Positions 1 to 7,222 of a stretch of 15,296 nt of DNA are shown here, piece after piece. The DNA comes from an uncultured Gammaproteobacteria bacterium (lineage in GTDB: Bacteria; Pseudomonadota; Gammaproteobacteria; GCA-2729495). Location: NCBI GenBank assembly GCA_947258805.1, contig CAMYJV010000041.1, positions 1 to 15,296 on the forward strand, written 5' to 3'. The number at the start of each line of letters is the position of its first letter. The stretch's first letter is position 1. The notes below the pieces were generated by a model. It made no database searches and was not told the origin of the DNA. It was given only the letters and a program-made list of their open reading frames with translations. Made by a program: the position numbers and the translations under genes.

Positions 1-741
1 TTCCCGAACCGCGCGCATGCGCTGCAACATTGGGTCAGCTTCCGACGGCAGTCGTTTGACGACATACCGACCCTTTTTTTCCTCGAGGTACTCGTCGAAG
101 GCATCCGGGACCAGTTCCGCCGCAAAGCGCAGTTCTGCAACCTGGCGAATGCGCTCGAGGTCATTTGCCGCCATCCCTTGCCGCATCTTCAGCAGGTCAT
201 TGGCCACATTGTTGTAGATGGCCTGGTAGGGATCCTGGCTGCGGTCCCGATAGTTTGAATACGCCTTCTGGGCGATCTTGGCCTTGTACGTCTTGTTGAG
301 CCACTCGCGCCCGGTGGCGTCCCAGGCCGCGATACGCATTTCCACATTCAACCCGTCGCTACGATCGATACGACCACCAACCAGCAGGTCGACAGCGTCA
401 GAACGTTCCGGCACGACCCAGACAGAGCCCCAGTAGCCGCTGTCTTCGAGTGTGGCCTTCAGGTGGTACGGCATGAACCGCGCTTCGGCGCGACGCACGG
501 CCGGGAAGGTGAAGCCGTCAGGTTCGGTGACGTCCTCCGGCACGCCGGGGTCGAACAACATGATGCCCACGTCGAGCAGTTCGGCCGGCGGCACGTCCGT
601 TTCGGCGCGCACCATCTCTACCTGGTCGTACTGGACCGTGCGCGATGCCGCACAGCCGCCAACGGCGGCCACCAGGCACATCAGGCCAACCAGGCGCATC
701 AGCCGGGCAAATGGGGAGTGTGTTGTCTGTGGACTATGCAT
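1..741 (-). CDS. Predicted outer-membrane lipoprotein, 3' end cut by window edge
   Basis: The frame is open for 247 codons from the ATG at 741 to base 1 with no stop, so the C-terminus lies outside the window. The N-terminus has basic Arg13/Arg16, a hydrophobic stretch (residues 17-28) and a lipobox V-G-G-C with Cys30 as the lipidation site; Ala at +2 predicts Lol sorting to the outer membrane. The body (about 45-190) has the pattern of an 'LVGGRID-SDG' strand followed by 'AAWDATGREWL', which resembles the CsgG/LpoB-type lipoprotein fold (vGxi...D..tG..vw); this is similarity of pattern only. It starts 6 nt after the stop of the Gly/Ser-rich lipoprotein gene, so the two are almost surely co-transcribed. 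No clear Shine-Dalgarno precedes the ATG, suggesting translational coupling. The function is not recognised; lipoprotein nature is secure, fold assignment weak. Confidence 0.82.
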   Translation of the reverse strand, partial: MHSPQTTHSPFARLMRLVGLMCLVAAVGGCAASRTVQYDQVEMVRAETDVPPAELLDVGIMLFDPGVPEDVTEPDGFTFPAVRRAEARFMPYHLKATLEDSGYWGSVWVVPERSDAVDLLVGGRIDRSDGLNVEMRIAAWDATGREWLNKTYKAKIAQKAYSNYRDRSQDPYQAIYNNVANDLLKMRQGMAANDLERIRQVAELRFAAELVPDAFDEYLEEKKGRYVVKRLPSEADPMLQRMRAVRE

Positions 742-747
742 AGCAGA

Positions 748-1764
748 TTACTTTTTCTTGATACCCATGTGCCGACGGTACTCGTCCCAGAGCGCGTCTC
801 GAATCTGCGGATCCGTTTCCGCCATGGCGGCTTCGCGGATCTGCTCTGCCACCTGGTCTTCGCCCGTGCCGTCGGTTGGGATGTCTTCCGGAATTTCGGC
901 AACTTTCCCGCCATCACGATCTGAGGACTCGAAGTCACCGCCTTCGCCGTCGTACTTGACCTTGTCCTGACCCTGGCCGGCGTCGGCGCCGGCCGCGCCC
1001 TCACTGCTGCTGTCCGCTCCGTTGGACCCGTCTGAGCTGCTGCCTTCCATGCCACCGCTCATGCCGCCGGCCTGACCAACACTGCCCGCCTGGCCACCGC
1101 CCATACTGCCGCCAACGTCGCCGAAACCGCCCATGCCGCCGGTGCCCGCTTCTTCGACCTGGGCCGCATCGGCGGCCTCACGATCGGCGGCGCCGCGGCC
1201 CGAGCCTTGCCCGGTGCTGGCAATTCGTTCGCGTTCGCCGTCCATTTCGCCGTCGAAATCGCCGAGGGAGCCGTCGAAAATTGCTTCCAGTTCGGCATCA
1301 CTGCCGTATTCGCCGCTGCCCTGGCCGGCTGCACCGCCCTGGGAACCGCCGCCGGGGACGTCGGCCTGCCCCCCGCCCTGGTTGCCCTCGCCCTGTCCCT
1401 GCTGGGAGCCTTCGCCCTGCTGGGAGCCTTCGCCCTGCTGGGAACCTTCGCCCTGCTGGGAACCTTCGCCCTGCTGGGAGCCCTGCTGTTCGCCACCGGT
1501 CGATGGCATACCGCCACTGGCTCCGGGCATTCCGGAACCCTGGCTGCCGCTTTGCGGCATGCCGCCGCTGCCGGACGACCCCGATGACGACGGCGGCGAC
1601 CCGCTGCTCCCGGAGGACCCACTGCTGCCGGACGAGCCGGATTGCGGCGACGGCAGAGAACTCCCGGAAGACCCTGAACCCCCCATGGAGCTTGAGCTGC
1701 AACCTGCGACAGCGAGCAGCAAAATTAGTACCGGAACTAAGACGGGTCTAAACAATGAATCCAT
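748..1764 (-). CDS. Gly/Ser/Gln-rich repeat lipoprotein
   Basis: The protein is 338 residues. A hydrophobic signal (residues 5-20) ends in a lipobox V-A-G-C with Cys22, followed by Ser at +2, predicting an outer-membrane lipoprotein. Residues 23-90 are Ser/Gly/Pro-rich, 91-132 hold near-perfect EGSQQG hexapeptide repeats, 133-265 are Gly/Ala/acidic, and only the last ~45 residues (about 290-338, acidic then basic with a KKK end) look like an ordinary folded segment. This suggests a long flexible tether carrying a small C-terminal module. AGGA abuts the ATG at 1764, which is too close; a TTG at 1755 (codon 4) has the same AGGA at 9 nt and keeps the signal intact, so it may be the real start. 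The gene leads a pair with the next lipoprotein (6 nt gap) and has its own promoter. The family is unrecognised. Confidence 0.8.
   Translation of the reverse strand: MDSLFRPVLVPVLILLLAVAGCSSSSMGGSGSSGSSLPSPQSGSSGSSGSSGSSGSPPSSSGSSGSGGMPQSGSQGSGMPGASGGMPSTGGEQQGSQQGEGSQQGEGSQQGEGSQQGEGSQQGQGEGNQGGGQADVPGGGSQGGAAGQGSGEYGSDAELEAIFDGSLGDFDGEMDGERERIASTGQGSGRGAADREAADAAQVEEAGTGGMGGFGDVGGSMGGGQAGSVGQAGGMSGGMEGSSSDGSNGADSSSEGAAGADAGQGQDKVKYDGEGGDFESSDRDGGKVAEIPEDIPTDGTGEDQVAEQIREAAMAETDPQIRDALWDEYRRHMGIKKK
1397..1481. repeat. 18-bp in-frame tandem repeat, about 4.7 copies
   Basis: Four full 18-bp units run 1397-1414, 1415-1432, 1433-1450 and 1451-1468, followed by a partial unit from 1469. Units are identical except for a G/A change, with copies 1-2 alike and copies 3-4 alike. 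On the minus strand each unit encodes the hexapeptide EGSQQG in the linker of the lipoprotein. Copy-number change by slippage would stay in frame. Confidence 0.95.
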
Positions 1765-1767
1765 TCC

Positions 1768-1781
1768 TGTTCGTCAGAACA
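1768..1781. other. Short dyad over the predicted transcription start
   Basis: TGTTC and GAACA form a perfect 5-bp inverted repeat separated by 4 nt. It lies just downstream of the predicted -10 box and overlaps the expected start of the lipoprotein transcript, ending next to the AGGA ribosome-binding sequence. It could be an operator or simply chance; no regulator gene is adjacent. Confidence 0.35.
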
Positions 1782-1784
1782 CCC

Positions 1785-1813
1785 ATTATAAGGTGCCACG
1801 GCCAGCCTATCAT
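1785..1813 (-). promoter_or_regulatory. Sigma70-type promoter of the Gly/Ser-rich lipoprotein gene
   Basis: On the minus strand the -10 box is a perfect TATAAT (1790 to 1785). The -35 box is ATGATA (1813 to 1808), four of six matching TTGACA, with a 17-nt spacer. The start is expected near 1778, giving a leader of only about 14 nt before the ATG at 1764. This is the best housekeeping promoter in the window. Confidence 0.65.
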
Positions 1814-1880
1814 TTGGAACCCGGCGTGGGCCGCGAGTTCACAAAAGTTCGCTAGGGATTTACCGATGGTTTCGCCCTTT

Positions 1881-2576
1881 TCAGCCATTCCCATCGGCTG
1901 TGGCCCCAGGCAGCTCGGCGAACAATCGCGCGGCAGTCAGGCGGCACAGCTCCTCGAAGGTCACGGGATTCTCCCTGCCGGTGTCGTAGGCAAAGTTCAG
2001 TTCGCCGCTGCCCTCCCATACCACGGTGCCGGATTCAGCGTCCCAGATCTGCAGAAACACGCGCAGGTTGCCCTGCTGGGTTTCCAGCATGCGAAAGCCG
2101 AACAGGGAAAAGCGGCCCCGATTGCCCTGGGAAAACCCTGCCAGGCTGAGTTGCGCCAGGTAGCGGACCTCACTGGTCCGGCCAACGTCTGCCAGCACGT
2201 CGCCGTCGAGAATGCCGGTTTGCAGGTAATCCCGGTACATCGCCTTGTATTGCTGGTCGAGGTCCGCCGCGTTGACACTATTCAGCACCTCAGCGAGCCC
2301 CCTGACCCGCACGTCGGGGCGGGCTTCGATCAGCGCCTTCACAAAACTCTGCGCCAGGGCCTGCTTGTCAGCCTCGCGCCCGGTGCCCGCGGCGGGCGTC
2401 AGGAACCCGATACCATGGGCCTCGAGGTCCGTCGGCCCGAGGCTCAGGCCCGTATGCTCGACGTTATAGTTCAGCTGCCCCGTGCTGCAGGCAACCAGCC
2501 CGACGCACAGATACAGCAGCCACCCACGAGCGGCCGAAAAACCCACTAATCTCAACGGTCGTTGCGGTTTCAGCAT
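1881..2576 (-). CDS. CsgG/LpoB-like outer-membrane lipoprotein
   Basis: From the ATG at 2576 the protein has 231 residues. A hydrophobic segment (about 19-29) ends in the lipobox L-V-A-C with Cys30 and Ser at +2, predicting an outer-membrane lipoprotein. The in-frame TTG at 2657 would add 27 residues ahead of the signal and is less likely. Mature-region features are 'DKQALAQSFVKALIEARPDV' (about 70-90) and, near residues 180-200, a strand pattern ending 'IWDAESGTVVWEGSGE'. A D-xx-TG-x-VVW signature after a hydrophobic strand is typical of CsgG, LpoB and related periplasm-facing lipoproteins that assemble or activate envelope machinery; assignment rests on this pattern only. It lies 116 nt upstream of the repeat lipoprotein gene in the same direction and is divergent from the MFS gene. 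No strong Shine-Dalgarno was seen. Confidence 0.72.
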   Translation of the reverse strand: MLKPQRPLRLVGFSAARGWLLYLCVGLVACSTGQLNYNVEHTGLSLGPTDLEAHGIGFLTPAAGTGREADKQALAQSFVKALIEARPDVRVRGLAEVLNSVNAADLDQQYKAMYRDYLQTGILDGDVLADVGRTSEVRYLAQLSLAGFSQGNRGRFSLFGFRMLETQQGNLRVFLQIWDAESGTVVWEGSGELNFAYDTGRENPVTFEELCRLTAARLFAELPGATADGNG

Positions 2577-2610
2577 AGTTAACGAAAGCCGGCGCCTCAG
2601 GTTGACAGAG

Positions 2611-2633
2611 TTTGCCAGATTCAGGGTGGCAAA
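2611..2633. promoter_or_regulatory. Perfect inverted repeat, candidate operator in a divergent gap
   Basis: TTTGCCA (2611-2617) and TGGCAAA (2627-2633) form a 7-bp perfect dyad with a 9-nt spacer. It sits between the divergent lipoprotein and MFS genes. A TTGACA lies 3 nt to its left (2602-2607), but no convincing -10 box is placed to use it. Size and symmetry fit a dimeric regulator site; the regulator is unknown. Confidence 0.4.
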
Positions 2634-2746
2634 AGTCCCGGTACGGTAGACTCGCAAACCGCCGCCGGTCCCGCCAGCCAGCCCGACCTGCGATACGAGA
2701 ACCTGGGAGCCAGGCCGCGCCTGGCGACCGCTAAGAGAAGCAACAC

Positions 2747-4105
2747 GTGGACAAAGCCGCAGAGTCCGGCGCGAAACTGGGTTACCTGTGGCTGCAGCCC
2801 GGCGTTACGCGCACCAACGGCAAGGCCTTGCTCTATTGTGGCCTGACCGGCATCCCGGTCCTGGCGTTCATCAATTTTATCCAGCCGGTCATCCTTGAGG
2901 TCATACTCGGTATCCCGAAAGAATCCCAGGGCGCCCTCACCGCCAACCTTGCCGTCGCCCAGGAAGTCATCCTGCTGTTGCTGGTCGGCCCCTTTGGTGC
3001 GTTGGCCGATCGCATTGGCAGGCGGCCGATCGTTGCCTTTGGCTACCTCTTCGTTGCCATGGGTTTCGTCGCCTACCCGTGGGCCGGCTCTGCCGAGCAA
3101 CTGGTTCTGATCAGGGCGCTGTATGCAGTCGGTGCCGCCGCCATCGTGTCGTCGTATTCTGCGCTGCTCGCCGACTACCCGCAGGAACGCTCGCGGGGCA
3201 AGATGGTGGCCCTGCTCGGCGTGCTGAACGGTCTCGGCATCGTTCTGCTCGGCACCGTGGGCGGCAATCTGCCCAAGTGGCTGGCAGCGGCCGGAATCTC
3301 TGAAATGGGCGCCAGTCGGATCGCCATGACGGCCGTCGCGATCCTTTGCGGGGTCAGTGCCCTGATTCTGTTCGCGGGGTTTCGCGGCGGCCGGCCCGGC
3401 ACCGGGCAGCAACGCCAGCCCCTCGCTACCTTGCTGCGGACCGGCCTGGCGGAAGCGCGCAATCCCCGCATCGCACTGGCTTACGGCTCAGCCTTTGCCG
3501 CGCGCGGTGACGTGGTGGTTATCGGCACCTACGTGTCGCTGTGGATCTCCCAGGCCGGCATTGCCCAGGGCATGAGTGCCACCGAGGCCCAGGGTCGGGC
3601 CGGCATCGAGTTCGGTATCGTCAACCTGGCGGCGCTGCTGGCTGCCCCCCTGCTCGGGATTCTTAATGACCGGATTCCGCGCGTCCCGGCGCTGGCCATC
3701 GGCATGTCATTCGCGGCCATCGGCTACCTGGTCTTCGGGCTGCAGACCGATCCGCTGGCCAACTTCGCATTTGTCGCGGCCGTGCTCCTTGGCATCGGGC
3801 AGATGAGCTCGATCCTGGCCGGCCAGACCCTGATATCGCAGGAAGCCCGGCCGGAAATCGCCGGGTCGGTGATCGGGGTCTTCAGTTTCTTTGGCGCCAT
3901 CGGCACGCTGGTCGGCAGCTGGGTGGGCGGACAGCTCTTTGGCCTGTGGCGCCCTGGCGCACCGTTTCTATTAATGGGTGGATTCAACCTCCTGATCTGT
4001 GCAGCCGCCATCTATGTCGGCGCCCGGGAACGCAGCGGCAACAGCGCGGCGAAGGGGGATTTGCTAGCATCCACAGCCGTTGTGAAAGAGGACGGATCAC
4101 CATGA
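2747..4105 (+). CDS. MFS transporter
   Basis: This is a 452-residue inner-membrane protein with about 12 hydrophobic segments, the usual size of a major facilitator superfamily porter. The loop between helices 2 and 3 holds the MFS motif A as GALADRIGRRP (84-94), including the Asp and the basic pair. A central hydrophilic loop near 205-235 divides the two halves. The start is GTG at 2747, preceded by the purine-rich AAGAGAAG at a suitable distance. The stop overlaps the ATG of the MaoC-like gene as ATGA (4102-4105), so the two are translationally coupled. The neighbouring hydratase and crotonase suggest uptake or export of an organic acid metabolised as a CoA ester; the substrate cannot be read from the sequence. 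Confidence 0.9.
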   Translation: MDKAAESGAKLGYLWLQPGVTRTNGKALLYCGLTGIPVLAFINFIQPVILEVILGIPKESQGALTANLAVAQEVILLLLVGPFGALADRIGRRPIVAFGYLFVAMGFVAYPWAGSAEQLVLIRALYAVGAAAIVSSYSALLADYPQERSRGKMVALLGVLNGLGIVLLGTVGGNLPKWLAAAGISEMGASRIAMTAVAILCGVSALILFAGFRGGRPGTGQQRQPLATLLRTGLAEARNPRIALAYGSAFAARGDVVVIGTYVSLWISQAGIAQGMSATEAQGRAGIEFGIVNLAALLAAPLLGILNDRIPRVPALAIGMSFAAIGYLVFGLQTDPLANFAFVAAVLLGIGQMSSILAGQTLISQEARPEIAGSVIGVFSFFGAIGTLVGSWVGGQLFGLWRPGAPFLLMGGFNLLICAAAIYVGARERSGNSAAKGDLLASTAVVKEDGSP

Positions 4106-4575
4106 ACGATGCGGCTGCCGGCGCCCTGGCGAAACTGCAGACCCAGGTGGGCCAGGAGGTTCACTGCAGCGACTGGCTGGAGGTGACCCAGGACCTCGTC
4201 AACCGGTTTGCCGACGCTACCGGAGATCACCAGTGGATTCACGTCGACCCGGACCGAGCCGCGGCCGAATCGCCCTATGGTGGGACAATTGCGCACGGCT
4301 ACCTCACGCTGTCGCTGTATCCGATGCTGCGCGGCTTGATCAACAGCGACAAGCCGATGTTCCCCGGCGTGACCAACGTGATCAACTACGGTCTCAACAA
4401 GTTGCGTTTCCCGAACGCCGTGCGCGTTGGCAAGCGAATTCGTGCCCGGTGCACGCTGGTAAGCGTCGAAGAAACCAAGGGCAGCCTGCAGATCACCGAA
4501 CAGTATGCGGTGGAAGTCGAAGGTGAGGAACGTCCCGCCTGCGTCGCCGAGTGCGTGATGCGCCTTTACTTCTGA
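4102..4575 (+). CDS. MaoC/NodN-like single hot-dog (R)-hydratase
   Basis: The protein is 157 residues, the normal length for a single hot-dog MaoC-type enoyl-CoA hydratase, which adds water to trans-2-enoyl-CoA to give the (R)-3-hydroxy product. The hydratase signature is present: FADATGDHQWIH at about 36-47, with Asp42 and His47 at the catalytic positions, then SPYGGTIAHGYLTL (57-70). The wording of this block is closest to the NodN-like subgroup. The ATG at 4102 overlaps the MFS stop by 4 nt and is preceded by AAGAGGA, so it is preferred over any earlier in-frame start, which would lie inside the transporter gene. The substrate is not deducible. Confidence 0.9.
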   Translation: MNDAAAGALAKLQTQVGQEVHCSDWLEVTQDLVNRFADATGDHQWIHVDPDRAAAESPYGGTIAHGYLTLSLYPMLRGLINSDKPMFPGVTNVINYGLNKLRFPNAVRVGKRIRARCTLVSVEETKGSLQITEQYAVEVEGEERPACVAECVMRLYF

Positions 4576-4586
4576 TTCCTACGACC

Positions 4587-5375
4587 GTGCCCGACCCGCA
4601 CCTGCTGACCAGCCTCCACGACGGGGTGCTGACGATCACGATCAACCGGCCTGACCAACGCAACGCGCTGAGCCTGCGCCTGCTGGATGATCTCGCCGCG
4701 GCCCTCAACTCGCATCGCAATGAGCCCGGACTGCGCGCGGCCATCATCACTGCCACCGGCGATCGCTGTTTCGCCGCCGGCGGGGATCTGAAAGAACTGG
4801 ACGCGGTCCGTACGGAAGCCGACGCGACGGCCATGTCTCAACGCGGCCGAACCGTGCTGGATGCCGTGCGCGAATTTCCGCTCCCGGTGGTGGCCGGCCT
4901 GAACGGCCTGGCGCTGGGTGGCGGCGCCGAGCTGGCGATGGCCTGCGACCTGCGCGTGGCGAGCCAGAACGCCGAAATCGGCTTTCTGCAAGGGCAGCTG
5001 AACCTGACCACCGCATGGGGCGGCGGCATCGACCTGTGCCTGGCCATCGGTACCCACCGGGCCCTGGAGATTCTCGCGTCGGCCCGGCGAATTCCGGCGG
5101 AAGAAGGGCGGGAACTCGGTCTCATCAATTACGTGTGTCCTGCGGATGCGGAACTCGATGCGGGGCTGGCCGAGTTTCTGCGCCCCTGGCTGCAGCGCAG
5201 TCCGGGCGTGCTGCGCGGCTTCAAGTCCATCACGAAGGCTTCGCGGCTGCGCATGCACGCCGCGCTGGCCGCCGTCGAAGAACGGGAATTCGTCAGCACA
5301 TGGGTCCACCAGGACCACTGGGATGCGCTCGAAGCCGCTCAACGCAAACGCGACGGCGGCCGGCGAGGAAATTGA
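4587..5375 (+). CDS. Crotonase-family protein with one catalytic Glu replaced
   Basis: From the GTG at 4587 the product is 262 residues, typical of the enoyl-CoA hydratase/isomerase family. Seen are the N-terminal strand 'VLTITINRP' (14-22), the first oxyanion-hole block FAAGGDLKEL (62-71) and the second block NGLALGGGAELAMACD (106-121). Compared with rat enoyl-CoA hydratase, Glu144 is kept as Glu115, but the 'G-x-P-E' bearing Glu164 reads Q-G-Q, giving Gln137. Glu164 is the acid that protonates the alpha carbon, so classical hydratase activity is doubtful; isomerase, decarboxylase or hydrolase chemistry is possible. An in-frame GTG at 4551 overlaps the MaoC gene; the GTG at 4587 lies 11 nt after its stop and leaves the usual N-terminus. 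Neither has a clear ribosome-binding site. Confidence 0.85.
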   Translation: MPDPHLLTSLHDGVLTITINRPDQRNALSLRLLDDLAAALNSHRNEPGLRAAIITATGDRCFAAGGDLKELDAVRTEADATAMSQRGRTVLDAVREFPLPVVAGLNGLALGGGAELAMACDLRVASQNAEIGFLQGQLNLTTAWGGGIDLCLAIGTHRALEILASARRIPAEEGRELGLINYVCPADAELDAGLAEFLRPWLQRSPGVLRGFKSITKASRLRMHAALAAVEEREFVSTWVHQDHWDALEAAQRKRDGGRRGN

Positions 5376-5376
5376 T

Positions 5377-7044
5377 TCAGTCCTCTTCCCTGCGTAACGC
5401 CCGGCGCAGGATCTTGCCGACGTTTGACTTCGGCAATTCGTCGCGGAACTCCACCTTCTTCGGAATCTTGTAGCGAGCCAGGTGCTCGCGGCAGAACTCG
5501 CGCAAGCCGTGGGCATCGATGCCTGCTTCGGGCTGGGCAACCACGAACGCCTTCACGATTTCACCAGACTCCGTATCCGGCACACCGACAACCGCCGCTT
5601 CCGCAATGTCGTCGTGCAGAGTCAGTATGTTCTCAATTTCGTTCGGGTAGACGTTGAAGCCGGACACCAGGATCATGTCTTTCTTGCGATCGACGATCTT
5701 GAAATAGCCGTTTTCGTTCACGACGGCCACGTCGCCGGTCTTCAGGAACCCATCTTCGGTCATTACGGCCGCCGTTGCCGCCTCGTCGGCCCAGTATCCG
5801 GACATGACCTGCGGCCCCCGCGCGCACAGTTCGCCCGCCTCACCGATTGGCACCTCCCGACCGCTGTCGTCGCGCAAGGATATCTCGGTGCCGGGCAACG
5901 GCAAACCAATGAACCCCGTGTACTCGGTCAGGTCCGGGCGATTGCTGGTGAGTACCGGTGAAGTCTCCGACAGGCCGTAGCCTTCAATGATCTCCGTGCC
6001 CGTCAGTTGTGCCCAGGCCCTGGCGGTAAAATCCATGACGGCCATACCTCCGGCCGACGCGATTTTCACCGACGAGAAATCCAGTTTCGCGAAATCCGGA
6101 TAATCGATCAGGCTCTGGTACAGCGTATTGACGCCGGTAATCGTGTTGAACCGCCACTTGCCCAGCTCGGCAACAAAACTCCGCGTATCACGCGGATCGG
6201 TAATCAATATGTTGTGGCCGCCCAGGTCCAGGTAGGCAAAAAAGTTACAGGTCAGCGCATAGACGTGGTACAGGGGAAGCGCAGTGATGACAATCTCTTT
6301 GCCGGGCACGCAGATCCTGCTGAACCATACGTTGATCTGCGCGACGTTGGCGACCATGTTGCTGTGACTGAGCATCGCACCTTTCGATCGACCGGTCGTA
6401 CCGCCGGTGTACTGCAGAAACGCGAGATCACTCCCGTCGACAGCGGGAGGAACCAGCTGTCGGCGGTCCGCCTTCAGCATGGCCTCAAAATGAATCGCAC
6501 CGGGCAAACGGTAAGACGGGACCAGGCGTTTGATGTAGCGAACCGCGAAGTTTACGAGCTGCCGCTTCGGAAACCCGAGCAGGTCACCGATTTGCGTGAC
6601 AATCACGTGTTCCACCGGAGTCTGGTCAACCACCTCCGCCAGCGTCCTGGCGGCGTTGGCGACGACAACAATAGCCCGTGCCCCGGAATCCTCGAGCTGA
6701 TGGTGCAATTCGCGCGGCGTATACAGGGGGTTGACGTTGACGACCACCAGGCCCGCACGCAAGGTGCCAAGCAGTGCGACAGGGTACTGCAGCAGGTTCG
6801 GCATCATCAGCGCGACGCGATCACCCTTGCGCAGGCCGAGATTGTTCTGCAGAGCCGACGCGAAACTCGCGCTCAGTTCGTCCAGCTCTGCATAGGTGAT
6901 GGTGCGGCCAAAGTTGGTGAAGGCCGGCAAAGAAGAGTAGCGGGCGCAGGCGTCTTCCAGCACCGATACCAGGGATCGTTGCGGGTCCAGCTCGAGATCG
7001 GCCGGCACGCCGGGCGGATAACTGCTGAGCCAGATTTTTTCCAT
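5377..7044 (-). CDS. fadD: Long-chain fatty-acid--CoA ligase
   Basis: The protein is 555 residues, close to E. coli FadD (561). It activates free fatty acids with ATP and CoA via an acyl-adenylate at the inner face of the membrane. The ANL-superfamily motifs are complete: P-loop YTGGTTGRSKG (212-222), GYGLSET (355-361), TGD with Asp438, the hinge VDRKKD (451-456), the 'LVSGFNVYPNEIE' block (459-471) and the C-terminal catalytic Lys544 in KSNVGKILRR. AAGGGAA precedes the ATG at 7044. The gene converges on the crotonase gene with one base between stop codons and no terminator hairpin. It is divergent from the HMG-CoA reductase fusion gene. FadD paralogues with other acyl preferences cannot be excluded. 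Confidence 0.93.
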   Translation of the reverse strand: MEKIWLSSYPPGVPADLELDPQRSLVSVLEDACARYSSLPAFTNFGRTITYAELDELSASFASALQNNLGLRKGDRVALMMPNLLQYPVALLGTLRAGLVVVNVNPLYTPRELHHQLEDSGARAIVVVANAARTLAEVVDQTPVEHVIVTQIGDLLGFPKRQLVNFAVRYIKRLVPSYRLPGAIHFEAMLKADRRQLVPPAVDGSDLAFLQYTGGTTGRSKGAMLSHSNMVANVAQINVWFSRICVPGKEIVITALPLYHVYALTCNFFAYLDLGGHNILITDPRDTRSFVAELGKWRFNTITGVNTLYQSLIDYPDFAKLDFSSVKIASAGGMAVMDFTARAWAQLTGTEIIEGYGLSETSPVLTSNRPDLTEYTGFIGLPLPGTEISLRDDSGREVPIGEAGELCARGPQVMSGYWADEAATAAVMTEDGFLKTGDVAVVNENGYFKIVDRKKDMILVSGFNVYPNEIENILTLHDDIAEAAVVGVPDTESGEIVKAFVVAQPEAGIDAHGLREFCREHLARYKIPKKVEFRDELPKSNVGKILRRALRREED

Positions 7045-7053
7045 TTATTTCCC

Positions 7054-7081
7054 TTGACGCGCTGCTACCCGCAGCTATTGT
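7054..7081 (+). promoter_or_regulatory. Possible sigma70 promoter of the mevalonate operon
   Basis: TTGACG (7054-7059) and TATTGT (7076-7081) are separated by 16 nt on the plus strand, within the 178-nt divergent gap. The leader to the GTG at 7223 would be about 135 nt. Match quality is moderate and this is the only pair noticed in the gap. Confidence 0.33.
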
Positions 7082-7222
7082 CGCACCGGGCACAGGTCTT
7101 TGCACCCGGGCCATGGCGCGGTGCGGACAGATGCTGACATGGCGAAGTCGCGGCATTCCTGCTAGTTTTCAGCGCCAACGCGGCGTCGAGCCGCCTCGCG
7201 TCGTCAACCATGGGAGTCAGCC

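Noticed and set aside
1768..1781. LexA/SOS box reading of the TGTTC-N4-GAACA dyad
   Set aside because: It fits neither the CTGT-N8-ACAG form nor the GAAC-N4-GTTC form; kept only as an unassigned dyad.
1133..1855. Long plus-strand frames with Pro/Ser/Cys or Ala/Leu repeats across the lipoprotein repeat region
   Set aside because: They are mirror readings of the low-complexity minus-strand gene; the minus frame has the lipobox, the promoter and a sensible operon position.
2602..2607. TTGACA as the -35 box of the MFS operon
   Set aside because: No acceptable -10 hexamer occurs 16-18 nt downstream.
4566..5540. 324-codon minus-strand frame opposite the crotonase gene
   Set aside because: It overlaps the end of fadD in another frame and covers the conserved crotonase motifs; it is a GC shadow.
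6007..7137. 376-codon plus-strand frame opposite fadD
   Set aside because: FadD has all family motifs on the other strand; the product of this frame has no recognisable motif and runs into the promoter gap.
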